Source: Manduca sexta (Eukaryota; Arthropoda; Insecta; Lepidoptera; Sphingidae). From it: DNA of 64,000 nucleotides. The stretch spans positions 9,102,913 through 9,166,912 of the forward strand of contig NC_051131.1 in assembly GCF_014839805.1 (NCBI RefSeq), read 5' to 3'. This document shows positions 47,512 through 61,017 of this stretch, in pieces. The stretch's first letter is position 1, and each line of letters opens with the position of its first letter. The translations under genes were made by a program, and so were the position numbers. The notes beneath the pieces are model-generated. The model saw only the letters and a program-made list of their open reading frames with translations, was not told the origin of the DNA and made no database searches.

Positions 47512-47761
47512 TCCTACTAATATTATAAATGCGAAAGTTTGTGAGGATAGATGTATGTTTGTTCCTATTTCACGAAAAAACTACTGAACGGATTTGGATG
47601 AAACTTTACAGTAATATCGGTTATACATCAGAGTAACACAAAGGCTACAATTTACGATTTTGTGTAATCTGGTCATAATAAAACGATACATATCAAGTAG
47701 GTCGGAAAAAAATTAACCCGGAAAACTCCTTCACGCGGACGAAGCCGCGAGCAAAAGCTAG
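47512..47761 (+). mobile_element. Non-autonomous Helitron (Lep1-type), 250 bp
   Basis: After A47511 it starts TCCTACTAATATTATAAATG. It carries AACTACTGAACGGATTTGGA, and ends with a stem-loop CGCGG-ACGAAG-CCGCG, then AGCAAAAG and CTAG, followed by T47762. All Helitron boundary rules are met, with no terminal inverted repeats. It starts four bases after the foldback element. Confidence 0.9.
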
Positions 47762-47764
47762 TGC

Positions 47765-49865
47765 ATAATAAATACAGGTTTGGTTTGGAATACTAGGATT
47801 TTTGATTGTACCTAATATTTTTTTTTGAAGTGCAACAGCTTTTGATTAATTTACTACCTGTTATAAAAAATAAAAATATTAACGTGTGATTACAGTGTGC
47901 TTTTTGGGTAGAAAGTTAAGAAATTCGATAAAATATTATAACCTTCTCTTTTTTGAAGTCGGTTAAAAATCGGCACTCTAAATTCAAACACTTCTCAAAC
48001 TTTATGGCAAATTACTAGATCTGATGGTGAGTATGTGTATTTACCGGGATATGGGCCACCGTACCTACATAAGATTAAAACCCAGAGAAGTGGCCGACGT
48101 AAATATGTCTCGTTCTGGGTTCAGCTTGTGTGCATTCGGGTTCAAATATGTCCACTGGCAAGGCATAATCAGCTCAGGACTATAAAACTACAATCTGAAC
48201 TCCACTGCGCGTATTTTGTCGGTCACTTTGGAGTGCCTATATAAAAAATACTATGTTTAGTGAGCTTCGAATGCAAACTACAATTTCAACATATTCTATA
48301 CAATTGTTAGTACAATTAATCTTAGGACAAATAGTTGGATGTACATTAATCACATTGGCTGATTCGACAGGACGCCGCGCCGCGCCGCGCCGCGACGCGT
48401 CGAACAACTCCTCTCTTTTCCTATAAATCTCCCCGGCCACTGCATTGCGGTACACTGAAAAATTACCGGTTCTATTGGACATGTCGTTCGCATTATATTG
48501 ATTCTTATTTATTATTCTATTTGATTTTATACCGTCAAGTATATTTACATTTATTTTTATATCGTTTTGTTTATCATTTCGGAATCGAAACATTGGTTTG
48601 AGACATTAATTCGACTAGTATATACCTAGTTGAATATTTAAAACAATAACTATAAAGACTTTTCTTAGAACAACTCTGGGCTGATATATTGACTCTTTGA
48701 TCCGAAACATATAAGAGACCCATATCTGAGCCCTACTCTAGTAATGTGTTATTACGAAATAAAAAGTTTAGTATGTTTCGTAAGAAAATCGTACCAGTAC
48801 AAAGTTAAAGTTGTACTGTTTTTTTTTTGTAAACACATATTTATTTTTTAAATGAATATATTGTGGTGTGTTTTAATCCGTTTTTAATCTTTTGCGTCCC
48901 CTTAAATAACCAAGTAGTAGATAAATATACTACCTAACATAACAATTATTATGCTAACTACAAAACAAGTCGATTCCGTGTTAGCACATATAGGGTATGT
49001 TCCAAGTTCCAAGTGTAAGTTATTCATACGTTAAAACACAGCGTTATGTACGAGTAAATACCAACACAGCACGTGCAGAGGAAAAATTCTCGGTCGTCGC
49101 CCACGCTCTAAACATTGTATGCAAATTGCGGGTCGCAGGTCGCCGTCGCCATCGGCGCTGGGCCGCACTAGCGTACCACTTTTTGTGATTTTATTGGTTC
49201 ACTCACGTGTTATTTTTGATGAAAGTGCGGCACATATCTCTGTTGTAACAGTAATCGTTGCCGATGGACGCTTGAAACAAGATTCGTTTCTGAGATATTT
49301 ATAAATTGGTGCTTATTCATGTGTAGTAGGAATCATTTTCCTTTTTTCCTTTTATAATGTTTTTATTCAAAAGAATTGTGTTCAAATGTCTTATATATAA
49401 ATATATTTTAGATAATTCGGTATATATCATTTTCGATCGTTCCTTACGATTTGATTAATTCGACTACTATTATAAATAGTACTACACAATATATATAGTA
49501 CATAAGATAATAAATTTTGGTAATTAATCATTCAATAATTTATTCCGAAAAGAGATAGCAATGTCACTACCAACTAGATTCAAGGATAGTCGCTAAAATG
49601 TAAATATATATTAAATTAAAAACCATTTTAAATATTATGAACCTGTTGCCGGTTCATTTTAATATGAATTTACATTATTACAATTAACTTTTAATGGGTT
49701 TAAAATGTATAGATAAACTTGAATTTTCAAACGAATCCGCGTAAAAAAAGATAATTTCATCTAAAGTAAAAAAAATATGAGACTATTCTGCCCTTACACG
49801 CACCACTACAACTTCTGTAAGCCAGGATCGGCCGTGGCACGCCGCGCCGCGCCGTAGCGGTCGTA
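47765..49865. other. No recognisable gene
   Basis: Balanced patches lie at about 48040-48240, 48365-48420 (GCCGCGCCGCGCCGCGCCGC) and 49060-49290. The last includes an octamer ATGCAAAT at 49119-49126, a POU-factor site. Open frames are short and unrecognised. Confidence 0.35.
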
Positions 49866-49870
49866 TCGCT

Positions 49871-49952
49871 TTGCCCGATCCGGGATTCGAACCCAGGACC
49901 TCAGAGCGCTGCCGTACCTCGCATGCAGTACAACTATGCCACTAAGGCAGTC
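49871..49952 (-). mobile_element. tRNA-headed SINE, head only
   Basis: TTGCCCGATCCGGGATTCGA is the complement of box B. The opposite end is CAACTATGCCACTAAGGCAGTC-like, the complement of the head start. The adjoining GC-rich sequence (CACGCCGCGCCGCGCC) does not match either body type. Confidence 0.78.
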
Positions 49953-49954
49953 AG

Positions 49955-51440
49955 AAGAAAGATAAAAAATATCTCAATAATGTACACTTTAAAAAACTGT
50001 TTAACTTTCAATATTTTATGACTGAACTCTTGCTTATATCATTTAACATCCAAACAAGTACGTTATAGTGTATCGTACAGTGATACTGTGGCAGAACATG
50101 AATGAACATTCTGTCGAGTCATGACGGGGATGGTATTGTGAGTCGAAATCATGAACTACAACACGGCACTGCGTCACTCACGACACAACACTAATTGTGA
50201 ATGAATGAGGGTCAGAGATCGACAACTCGGTGTCTAATATTACCGTCAATAGCGTGTTTAGATGTAGTTTTATGTTGGTTGACAAGTGACAACGTGTGTT
50301 GGTTAAGAATGCGATATGGCTTTGACGTACAAACTTTTAGTTTACCGGGGGAGAGATTTTCTCTTGATATTTTCTATCTCAAAACAAATGTTAAATAGAT
50401 AAATACATTCCGTGGAAGGAAGAAAGTACATTTACCCTATATATTCAGAATAGCAAAGGCATTATTGAATCGTTAGCCTTTTGATTTCCTTCAGGGGGAG
50501 ACAGATTTTTCTTGAATGTTATTGAATCTAGTATATTTTTCTACACTTTGTAGCTAATATTTAGTATTATTTTACATTTGTTACCGTATTTCTTTCCCAA
50601 TATGACCAAATTTCCACAATGGATATATGGGGGTAACATCACAACTGGCAACAAATAGCCTGCAGGCATCATTGTAATAGTACACTACTAAGAATTTAAA
50701 CTGACTATAATGTTGAATGCTAAAATGAAGGTGTTTTACCAAATTAACTTTTTCTTCTGCATCTTCTATAACTAATATGGGATATTTTACAACCATAAAC
50801 AAAAATAACGAGTAATTTTTTATAATTTTTTTATGTTTACGCAAATGTTGGCCATCGAAATGAAACTAGTTTTAATCATTGCGGTTTTTTAATTTTTAAT
50901 TTTCTCCCGACATTTCAAACACTTTACAGGAAGAAAACGACATTTTATGGTTTGCTATAAAGATTAATAGAATGTAATACCTCTATTATTCATTACCACC
51001 ACCATTTATTACCACAGCTGGGCTCAAGTCTCCTCTAATATTAAGGACTGTTGCAGAGATAACTGTCTAAACGTGTCTTCAGCCCTTATACCAACAAGCA
51101 CCTCCTCCGCTTGTTTTATAAAAAGCAATGAAAATATTTTATTAATATCATACAAAGTAGAATCGTCCGATCTAAATTATTTAAATAAGAGACTCAATTA
51201 CGAGTCTCTGTCCATAGATTTCGCCCGCAGATAGAGCCCTCATGTAATTATCTTTAAAAACTTTTTTCTTCAATGTCCTGTCTGCAAGGTGAGGATGTTT
51301 TTGACGTGTTAGCGGTTACTTCGAACGGGGGAGTTATTATTGTTTATAATAACTATAAAATTGACGTTAAGTAGATGCTTTGTTGCAGACATTAGGATAT
51401 TTTTATATGAATTGTAAAATTTTTGTCAATCTTTTAACAT
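49955..51440. other. No recognisable gene
   Basis: AT-rich DNA. A weak trace of the SINE family B tail (ACAGCTGGGCTCAAGTCTCC) is near 51015. Short frames are not credible. Confidence 0.35.
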
Positions 51441-51446
51441 AGCCTA

Positions 51447-51776
51447 GCGGCGATAGCCTAGTTGGGTGTGGAACGGACTGCCGAGACAAATGTCCGCAGG
51501 TTCAAATCCCAAGGGCACACACCTCTGACTTTTCTAATATCATGTGTGTATTCTTTGTGAATTTATCGTTCGCTTTAACGGCGAAGGAAAACATCGTGAG
51601 GAAACCTGCACATCTGAGAAGTTCTCTGTAGGAATTTCGAAGGTGTGTGTGTGTGTGTGAAGTCTACCAATCCGCACTAGGCCAGCGTGGTGGACTAAGG
51701 CCTAATCCCTCTCAGTAGTAGAGGAGGCCAGTGCTCAGCAGTGGGCAAGTATATAATACAGGGCTGATATTATTAT
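51447..51776 (+). mobile_element. tRNA-related SINE, family B, copy 2
   Basis: GCGGCGATAGCCTAGTTGGG starts the head, with box B GGTTCAAATCCC. The body includes AACATCGTGAGGAAACCTGC and CTAGGCCAGCGTGGTGGACT, and ends ATACAGGGCTGATATTATT. A (GT)n run at about 51642-51659 lies inside. Well preserved, so a relatively young insertion. Confidence 0.9.
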
Positions 51777-51962
51777 ATATTTTAACAATACACTGGCTAA
51801 CTATACATGTGCTATATTAAATTTTACTTATGTTAGGATCAGGAGATTTAAAATTATCATGTTGATAAAAATTAAAAAAAAACAATAATTAAGGTTTCCC
51901 GTTTATTAATCTTTCGGAATTTTTGGATTATTTTACTGATAAAGACATACGATTACGTTATA

Positions 51963-52165
51963 CTAGCTTTTGATTGCGGCTTCGCCCGCGTGAAGGACTT
52001 TTCCGGGATAAAAGTCCCGCTATATATGTTCCTGGGATAAAGCCTATAACCTTCTCAGGGTCATAAACTATCTCCATACCAAATTTCATAGAAATCCGTT
52101 CAGTAGATTTTGTGAAAATCGATAACATACAGATAGACAGAAATGGGAACTTTGTTTTAACAAAC
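51963..52165 (-). mobile_element. Helitron 3'-end fragment, minus strand
   Basis: Begins CTAGCTTTTGATTGCGGCTT followed by CGCCCGCGTGAAGG, the complement of the hairpin plus CTAG terminus. A block similar to the 5848 Helitron follows (AACTATCTCCATACCAAATT). No matching TC end is found, so the copy is truncated. Confidence 0.75.
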
Positions 52166-52169
52166 CGAC

Positions 52170-55100
52170 TTTGAGTTGGACAATTTTAAAACAATTGCTC
52201 TAAATATAAGAAACGCGTTATTTCTCGCAAATATAGCATATATAACCATAACCCACATGCGTTGATACGCGTGGCAACAGTGAGCTAATCCTCGAAATAT
52301 AAGCCAAGATAGAACAATATACCCGCGGACGAGGCCAGGACGCGTCCAGAATTTACTGTCCATAATTACAGGGTTGCGTCAGTTAATTGCAGGCGGCCGC
52401 TCGAACCGCCGTGAGTCGTTGGCTTTTTTGACCAAATAAAAAAAATACTAATATTCATAATAAATAATGAACTTTCCGTTCTCAGGACTTTCGAGAGATC
52501 ACGGTTAGATCCTCATTCGATTAATATTTGAGGGTTAATCGAGTTACACTGGCTCGAATGTATGGGTTACATTTTCTTAAATAAACATCATGGCAGTTAT
52601 TGATACAACTTTTCAATGTTGAGACTGAAAATAATTATAATAATTAATTACAACGATTGTATTTTTTATTAAGGAATTGTATTAATAAACTCAATTTTAC
52701 ATTCGTGAGTATGTTACTAAAATATTGCATTTGCGGTTCGATGCATCAGTTTCTTTCTTTACAGGGCAATAGTTTAAACACATTGTCATACTTCATGTCA
52801 TGACTCATAACGCATTGTTATGATGATAATAGGGATTATCATAAAGTGAAGCAGACGTCCAAAGAGTAAAATCCAATGGCAACATCGATTTTATAATCCT
52901 GAGTGTGTGTACGTACGTTTATTTTTAGTAAATATATCATAATTTAGGGAACGAGGCAAAAACAGGCTCACCTCGTTGCATGTTCCTCGCTGTTGCTCCA
53001 GGCTCTCCTTATAATTGCAGGGTTTCACCCAAAAGCCCTCAATTATAAAATAATAGCAGATGTGGATCATAGTAATAACAATTATTATCACGCTCGGCCA
53101 GTATCATTATCGTTGAAATATGGCCGATGCGGTACTTGGTATGCAAACTTAGGAATTTCGCCATGTTCGCCGGTGATCAATTGAATCCAGTTGATATTGG
53201 GGGTTGGTAGTTGATTATCTTGCGTTTGAGTAATATTGGTATAAAATACTTATATTTCACAACTTGGTTTGTACTAAGCTGCCATGGTATGTCGGATAAC
53301 ACCTGTCCAAACTTTTTTTACTTATAGCTTATAATTTAATAGACAAAAATAAAATGTTGCGGATACGCTATATAATTTAGTATAATCGCTTTTAATTATC
53401 ATAGTTAGCGTCCAAATCGTGTGAATAGCAAAATGGCAGAGTGTGAATATTAAAAAGGTAATGTTTTGGTCGTATAACGTAATAGATTAATGCGGAACAT
53501 TGTGGTACACGGCTCGCTCGCCGTTGATAATTATATGTTGAAAACGGCTGAATATTTGACCGCGCATAATAATGTAAACTTGTAATGCGGCGATTATTCA
53601 AATTCTCGAATAAGTGGACGGTTCCGCCTCTTTGCAGTCGCAATCTCAATAAAGACTTCCTAGATGCACTACAAACGTATTTTTATGAAATATAGTCGGC
53701 CACATGTAAGTTTAATTAAAGATAACGTTTATTTAAACTTAATCTCTGGAGAGATGAATGGTGAGATGAGATTCGTGTCGTATGAACCGGTGCAAAGGCT
53801 CATTTTAATGTAATTGCTTTTTGATGCTCGCCATAAACTTTATTTGTTTGCTTTGCACGATCTGGAGGTTTAATCGTGAATATAATTTAAAAACTAATAT
53901 AAATCTTTCTTTGTATTAGTGCAAGCGGAGCTACGTAAGCCTAGGTATAATTTATAACATGTTGTTAATACTAGTTAATATATCTTAACGCTTATTAGGT
54001 GTGTGAACCTCTATCATGCATACTGTTGCTCTTTTACATTTAATGTTAGAATGTAAATGTGTATTTCTCTAATATACGGTATGTAAAGTTAATCGTTGCA
54101 CCTATTTAGGAGGGTATTCAATGTTCGTTAATTAACAAATATATATAAAGTATATGACCTTATTTTTGCGGATTTTTTTTAGCACCTAGACTATTTTTAC
54201 CTAAGAAAAGTTTGAAGTATGAAAGGAGAACCGATAACTTTTTCACATCTTTTTTGAGTGCTACATCACCTAGCTTTGTCATATAATTTTTACATTGACA
54301 CAAAAATATATTACAGAGTAGTAGGCCTAGAACTTATAAGTACCTAAGTTTAAAATTAAAAATTATGGGTACTATTTAAATAAAAGGGAAACCACTAGCA
54401 CCGCCCGCGCAAAAGATTTGAGTTCTACAGAATAAATAAAATGTATATGCTAATGTATGACATTATCTATTTTTCTCCAAATCCATTAGGAAGATTATAT
54501 TTTTGTTTCTAACATGAAGTGAAATGACATGATTTATTTGAAGCCGTAAAATGTTATACATTATTTAGATTCCAGAACAAACATCTAAATAAGCAAACGT
54601 CTTTACAAAGTTTAGATAGTATTAGGATACCTATTGCAATCCACAACGCTTGCAAATAAAACCGATGTTACCTAGTAACTATTCATAAATTTTATTCATA
54701 ATGAAATATTATTACATATTTTTTTACACTTGGCTTAGTCGAAACGATTCATGAAGTAAGACACAATTCCTTCAACATTACTCTAGTAACGTTCCACAGT
54801 AGAAGCCCATCAACTCGTCCGCCATTACATCGGCAGCTCTGGTGATTAATCATCGTTGCTCTACTGGATAATTCGGCGGTTGATTTAGTGAAAAACAACA
54901 TGTTATTACAGGATAAATCTCTATCTAGAAAAGCTAAGAAGGCCTAAGCGCTTCTCTGATTTATTGCCCCGCGGCCATCGACGAGTATCCGCTTGATTTG
55001 TGATTCCAACAGAACTTTGTTTCTCATCTTTAGTTGAATTTTAATTAATGACCACAAAATTGTATGGTCTCGTGTGTAATTATGGAGGAACGCCATTGAT

Positions 55101-58100
55101 TATTGCTTTTAATATATCGCTATTTTTGTTTATCTGTAGATTAATCTTAGAAACAATACTGTTTTTTGAGAATAAACATTAAAAGAATGCATCGGAATAG
55201 AAGTATATACATGTATAAGCCTGTTTTTGTGATTCGAGATTAGCTTTTATGGATAAAATCTATTTATATATGTAACCTGGATAGTATGTTCAAAATCTGG
55301 CCCACACAAAAAATATTGGACATTATGGAAGAGACATAATGTAGAATTCATTTGCATATTTACTATTTGCAAAAACACATTTCGCAAATCGTAATCAAAT
55401 TCGAACATACTATTTTCACTACAGCTGAACCCAAAAATTGCACCGCTAACGACGGCGTGTAACAAACGTTCAAATTTCATTGGAAACCTATGTAGGTGTC
55501 TGTTTGCGCGTGAAATTCATAATAAATCCAGCGAGGTCCAGTTTACCCTTTGGTATCGGCGCGGTAATGCTCGCGCGAAGATAATATCTTGATTTATTGC
55601 GGCTATCGACCGCGCCCCCTGCCCCGTTTTCCGTTCACTTCACCCCCGCAACTCACCTGGTCACATACGGCCACTTTGTCCCTTCTACGAAATGGTGGTA
55701 AAATCCGTCCAGCAAAGCGTAAATTTCCTTTTTAAAGAGAATTGTTGTTACTTGTCAACGTGATAAAAAATATGGATCAACAAATCGATTCAATGTTTAA
55801 TGTTCGTGAAAATTCATATTAATAAAGGATTTGTGGTAGTATGTATTTAAAGAGGATAGGCCTATATAACTATAAACCAATTGTCTCACAGTAACTAAAT
55901 TCCAATCATTCCATATATAATACATATTTCATTTAAGAACAAAACAACTATAATGTTTAATATTAATAAACCTATCGTTGGCCCATCTTAGGCATTTAGA
56001 GGCGTTTTCCTTTGCGGGAAATTAATGAAGTCTTTCGCGGAGTTTCGCGTTTTAATAGCGGCTATTAATTTTATCTCAACAACGGAGCATGGCGCGGCAG
56101 CGAGTCTCTCTAAAAGCATCTTTCTACACTTGAAATGTGCATTTTGATTTCATTAAATATCCGCTCATCTTTTATTAACTATTGTTATGTAAGTTGTACA
56201 TTAACTTGCGTCGCATTTAAATTATAGACAATTTCGATCAGTATTTTGTTTAGTTCTGCAACAGATTTTAATCAATGTATTATGTGTATTGTGGTGTTTG
56301 TATTCCTTATTATGATTTTATGATACGAGTTCATAAAACCGTAATTTAATTAATAATATTATTTTATCTAAAGCGAAGTAATAATTAAAATACTTTGTTC
56401 CTCCATATTTCACGGAGGAATAATTTCATTAGGTTTATTTTTAAATGGTTATTATTTCTTTATAGGCCGCAGTTAACTCTCTTTATAATTGGAAAATTTA
56501 TCTCGTGCAATGTTTCGTATCGCATTCCTTTATGACGTGCGGCTTATACGGTAATCGGTGCTTTGTCAATGTCCAGATAAGACTTCGATAGTCGAACACT
56601 AAGAACTCGTACATGCATTATGAAGTGAACAAAAGAAAGTATATCATCCGTTCAACAATACGATGATGGCCGGACAGTAAACCAATTTACGAACCCTTTT
56701 CGACTGAATGCTGAATCTTAAGTTTCGAATGAGTATTCAATAAAACATTGTCGATCATAAAGCGCGAACCGGCGCGGCGCAACGACTGGCGTCCATCACA
56801 AAAACGCCAAGTAGAAGCTTCGACAAGCTCACAAAAGCTCGTAAAAGCTCTCGACTATTATGTAGTTATTGTTACAGGGTGGAAACACCATTATTACACG
56901 GGTTGGCTGGTTTATTTTGTTGCGGCACGTCCGTGCGTCGGCGCTGTCGGAGCACCGCGGCCGCAGGACTCGCCTCCGTCCACGCTACACGCGGGCTGCG
57001 GCACACGAGTGCTTGCGATTCATGTACATGAGCACATGCATTCAACGCGCACTTTTGCTGTAATTTATTTCTCACATTTCGGTGAAATGTGCAAACAGTT
57101 CCTGCACGATGGAAATGATGCTTCCGTTTTACATTTTATGTGACCTTTTTGTTAGAGCTATGTTTCGGAATATTTTATGGTTAGCTTGGTATTTTACACT
57201 CATATTTATCGTGTATACGTACATGTATGGACATCATAATTGTTTTCTTACTGTTTGATTTTATCTGTGCGTACTGTTATTAATCTATTTCTAACCGTCT
57301 GAATAATTAATTTTAGATAACAACTATCTGATATCTAATCTATTAAGTTTTAATTAAATTACAAATATTATACGACTTTTTACATTATAATACCATTTTT
57401 AATTTCTTAGTCCACAACGCAATATTAAAAAATGGACCTTATATTATACTCCTAGAGTAAAGAGTAATGAGGCTATAAAATGTATTAACTATTATGAGAT
57501 AATGAGTTATAAATTATATTTGACGACTGACTATAATCTGAGATCATTGAATTTGAAGCGATATTTGAAAATAGTAACAAAAATGGTTATCTACATGGGA
57601 ACATTTCGCTACAATAAACTCATGTTCAATAACATTTCAAAACACAATTCGCTCATCACGTTTAATCCTATTATATTCATAAACATTGTCGAGTGTAGAC
57701 ATCTGAATATCACGTCAAGTGAACATCTCTAAGGCTTCGGAATAGGGTCACTTCATTGTTTGTTAACACTTGTGCGCGTACATTTCAACGGAAACATACC
57801 TTTATTCCGGGATTAAGAGAGATTTTGCATAGGAAGCTGTCGTCCAATGTCATATTAGACGTTTCTATTGAACGGATTCATGAATGGAAGTAAGCTGACT
57901 ACGTCAACAATACCTCATATTTGAATTGAAAAATCGGATGCCATGTTCGACGATATTTGAATGTATCGACCTTTCTGGTTGCTCTTTATTTAGATTTGTG
58001 TATATTATTATTACTAATATGATTTAACGTAATAAAATTTGAGCAACATTACGATACAAACTTAGCAACATAATAAAGGGTAGTTGATTAATATAAGAAT

Positions 58101-60670
58101 ATAAATTTATGCCGTGAGACATAGGTGCAAACCATGTTAAAACACGTGTTATAACATGGTTTGCACCTATAATAATTAGTTGTGTCGATGTTAAGGCAAA
58201 TTCAGGCATGTATGAAAATAATGCGTGTCCGGCTCCCGAAAGTCTCAAAAAAAAAGCGAGTCGTTTATCAATTTCGTTGGATTTTGATGTTTGTATAATT
58301 GTTAATATATCAGTCACGTGTTAGTCTATCAACCAATACCGTGTCCAATCAAGTGTAGTGTACTTGTCACATTCAAAATTATAAATTTAGAGTTCGATTT
58401 TTAAACATTACTTCAAATTATTTCACAAAGAACAACTTTTGCTTTTTATCTTATAGTTCTATATTCTTTGCTCTATGTATACATTGCTAAGATAGATATA
58501 GAGACTGTTACCCGACTCGTGCTGAACGGAAGTTGGTGTACGATTGCAACCGGATACGTTGCACCCCTTTACACTGTCTAACTGTAGTACAATACCGCGC
58601 CAGGGGACTGATTGTACGGGTATTTATGTAACACTGCCCTTATTGAACTATAAAAGTATAAATGTAATGTTCAGTTAGGTCACATAATAGCGTTTAAAAT
58701 AACGGTGCTGTGTTTTGATTTCAAAAATAGTTGAAATAAAAATATACTTCATAGGGCTATCGTTTGCGTACACGTGTATATCATAAATTCTTATTTCTAA
58801 CTGATTTCTACGTTCTCCTGTTGCCAAGAGGTCGCAAAAATAACTGTTCAATGTTCAACTACGAAAAGAATCGTGTATTTTTGCTATCATCTTTCCTACA
58901 ATGATACTCCTCTTTATACTTCTAACGTAGCTTTATATTTTCAGTTTATACCCAGATGCTATCAATTTGGTGCTGAGAAATATTTCGCTATGAAACCGAC
59001 AGTTGCTGAAATTGCTGAAGGAAATGTCAGTGCCAATAGTGTAGTTTGTCTTAGCAACAAATTTACGGCGTCTACGCATCGCCTTGCAGTTTTCCCATTA
59101 AAATAACACACTTTATGTGCCGGTGACAACAAAACAAATGTACAAAACATAATAAAAGTGTTTCATTTGTTACAATTTGTAATTCGATCGGCAAATACAT
59201 TAGGCGTTGGGCGGCACCGAGGGCGGTACTGCCAGATGCGCACGCGACAGCACAATGCGCCAACTTATATACATTTTATTTGTTAATCACAGAAAATAAT
59301 TATTATAATTTAAATCTCATATTCTAAAATTATTTTCTCATTATAAAAAATCTATGAATTTTAAATATAATGTGATTAAGGTACAAAAATATAATGCAAT
59401 TAGATAAAATATTATGAACAACAAAGACGATACGTGCAACATAGCTCCCAGCAACCAACGTCTCAATCCATACGAAAACAATATAGCCATTTCTGAAAAC
59501 ATATTTATTATCAATAAATAAAAAGAAAAATAATAGGAAATACAAAAGAAACGTGTTAACAATGTAACAATAGAACAACAGTAAGTCATGAGGCGGAGGT
59601 GAACTCCGGCGCAGCGTGCGCACCGAGATTACAATAATTACGCGCGCACGCGCACGCGCGGCACCCACTGTATTCGCACTCTAATCACTATCATTTGCGC
59701 ATGTTATTCTATATTCAGTACAAAATACTGGCCCTATCCGCAACGACATCTCCGCGAGTTGTAGTGACGTATTTTATATTGGGGACACGTTTTATTTACT
59801 TTAATGGTTCTGTCAAATGCAGATTGTATATCACATTAATACGAGGATATAATGTAATTTCTGATTAATTATAAAAAAATATTATTAACTACGAATATAG
59901 GTAATAAAAAAAACTACACTTTGTTCCCTAATGTAAATAATACATCTAAAATGGATGCTTACGATTTACAAAATCATTTTATTTACTTGTTACTTTAAAA
60001 TTTGTTCATCTCAAATATTCGCATTTTATTGTTAGGTTAGAAATTAATAAATTAAAGAAGTTTCAGTAATAGTTTTAAAATGTTAGTAATGTTGATATCA
60101 CTTTCTAGTTAAACATCTCTTAACCTTTTTAATACGATTCAAATTATCGACAAATCGATATTATTTTTTTCTTAAATCTGTAACAACAGATGTCGGGGTA
60201 TCACGTAACAATATTTCGCGTGATATCAGTAGTGAACAGAAGTGTATCCTGTCATAGGAGCCACATCCGCTGCGCCTGCACAGATTGGTCGGTAAAAAAT
60301 GTAAAAATTTTATAATAGTCGACTCGGATAACGATCCAAATGATCTTTATTATAAACCGGATGTATTGATTTTTAATTATATTCGAGGTTAGGAAATTAT
60401 ACTTTCTATTTTGGTACTTTTTGGTGATTTAAATTAGTGTGTTTCTAAATTTAAGTCCCTAATTATATTAAATCACGATATTAAAATAAAAACCTTCAGT
60501 TCAACATTAATTGTAAGTAATGCTTATCTTGTTAAAAAAAAGAGGTGTATTCATAAAAACCGTACATAAATCGTTTAGATTATGCAACTAACATCTACAG
60601 ATGCACACAGTGGATAATCTACGTCATAAAAATTTTATCACCCATATTATTGTTTAAAAAATGTATGATG
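52170..60670. other. Repeat-poor, gene-free desert
   Basis: No element of the families seen elsewhere in the window was recognised across about 8.5 kb. Balanced islands occur at about 52350-52430, 52980-53180, 53490-53650, 54770-54990, 55440-55700, 55990-56120, 56750-57060, 58500-58620, 59170-59270 and 59580-59670. Frames up to 131 codons lie in them, but none shows a domain or splice logic. Best read as regulatory DNA upstream of the exon at 61018. Confidence 0.45.
58121..58170. repeat. 50-bp near-perfect palindrome centred on CACGTG
   Basis: ATAGGTGCAAACCATGTT at 58121-58138 is exactly complemented at 58153-58170. Over the full 25-base arms only one position mismatches. The centre is ACACGTGT, an E-box core, and there is no loop. 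Confidence 0.92.
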
Positions 60671-60759
60671 AAACTGTAGAATGCTTCTCAGTACTGAAAC
60701 AAATCCAAACAATACAGTTTTCATAGTACTAAGTGCGTTTCAAAGAGCTGGTGGGATAC

Positions 60760-61017
60760 AAGCGGCCGCCCTAGAGCCGCCCTGTAGCTCGCGCCGCCCC
60801 GCCGTAAACAAACTGCGGGCAGCGCGGGGCGCCGCGCGCCGCGACCCGACAGAGACGCGCCGTGCGACAGAGACCGCGCTCGCCTCGCGCCGCACTTACA
60901 ACCCTACAATTAGTTAGCGAGATTCGTTCGCCGCATCGATTCGTTACCAAATAATTGCTCGCATTTCCACGAATTTTCACGCGAGTGTCAAAGTGTTAGT
61001 GTTAGACGTATGGACTG
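60760..61017 (+). promoter_or_regulatory. CpG-dense promoter/5' leader upstream of the exon at 61018
   Basis: CpG-dense DNA from about 60760 to 60900 (GCGGGCAGCGCGGGGCGCCG) is followed by a leader. It carries a three-codon uORF, ATG GAC TGA, at 61010-61018, whose stop overlaps the next ATG as TGATG. The GC-rich frames on both strands here are compositional artefacts. Confidence 0.5.

Noticed and set aside
56748..57143. 131-codon + frame in a balanced island
   Set aside because: An opposite-strand frame of 67 codons overlaps, no motif is visible, and there are no splice signals. More likely non-coding regulatory DNA.
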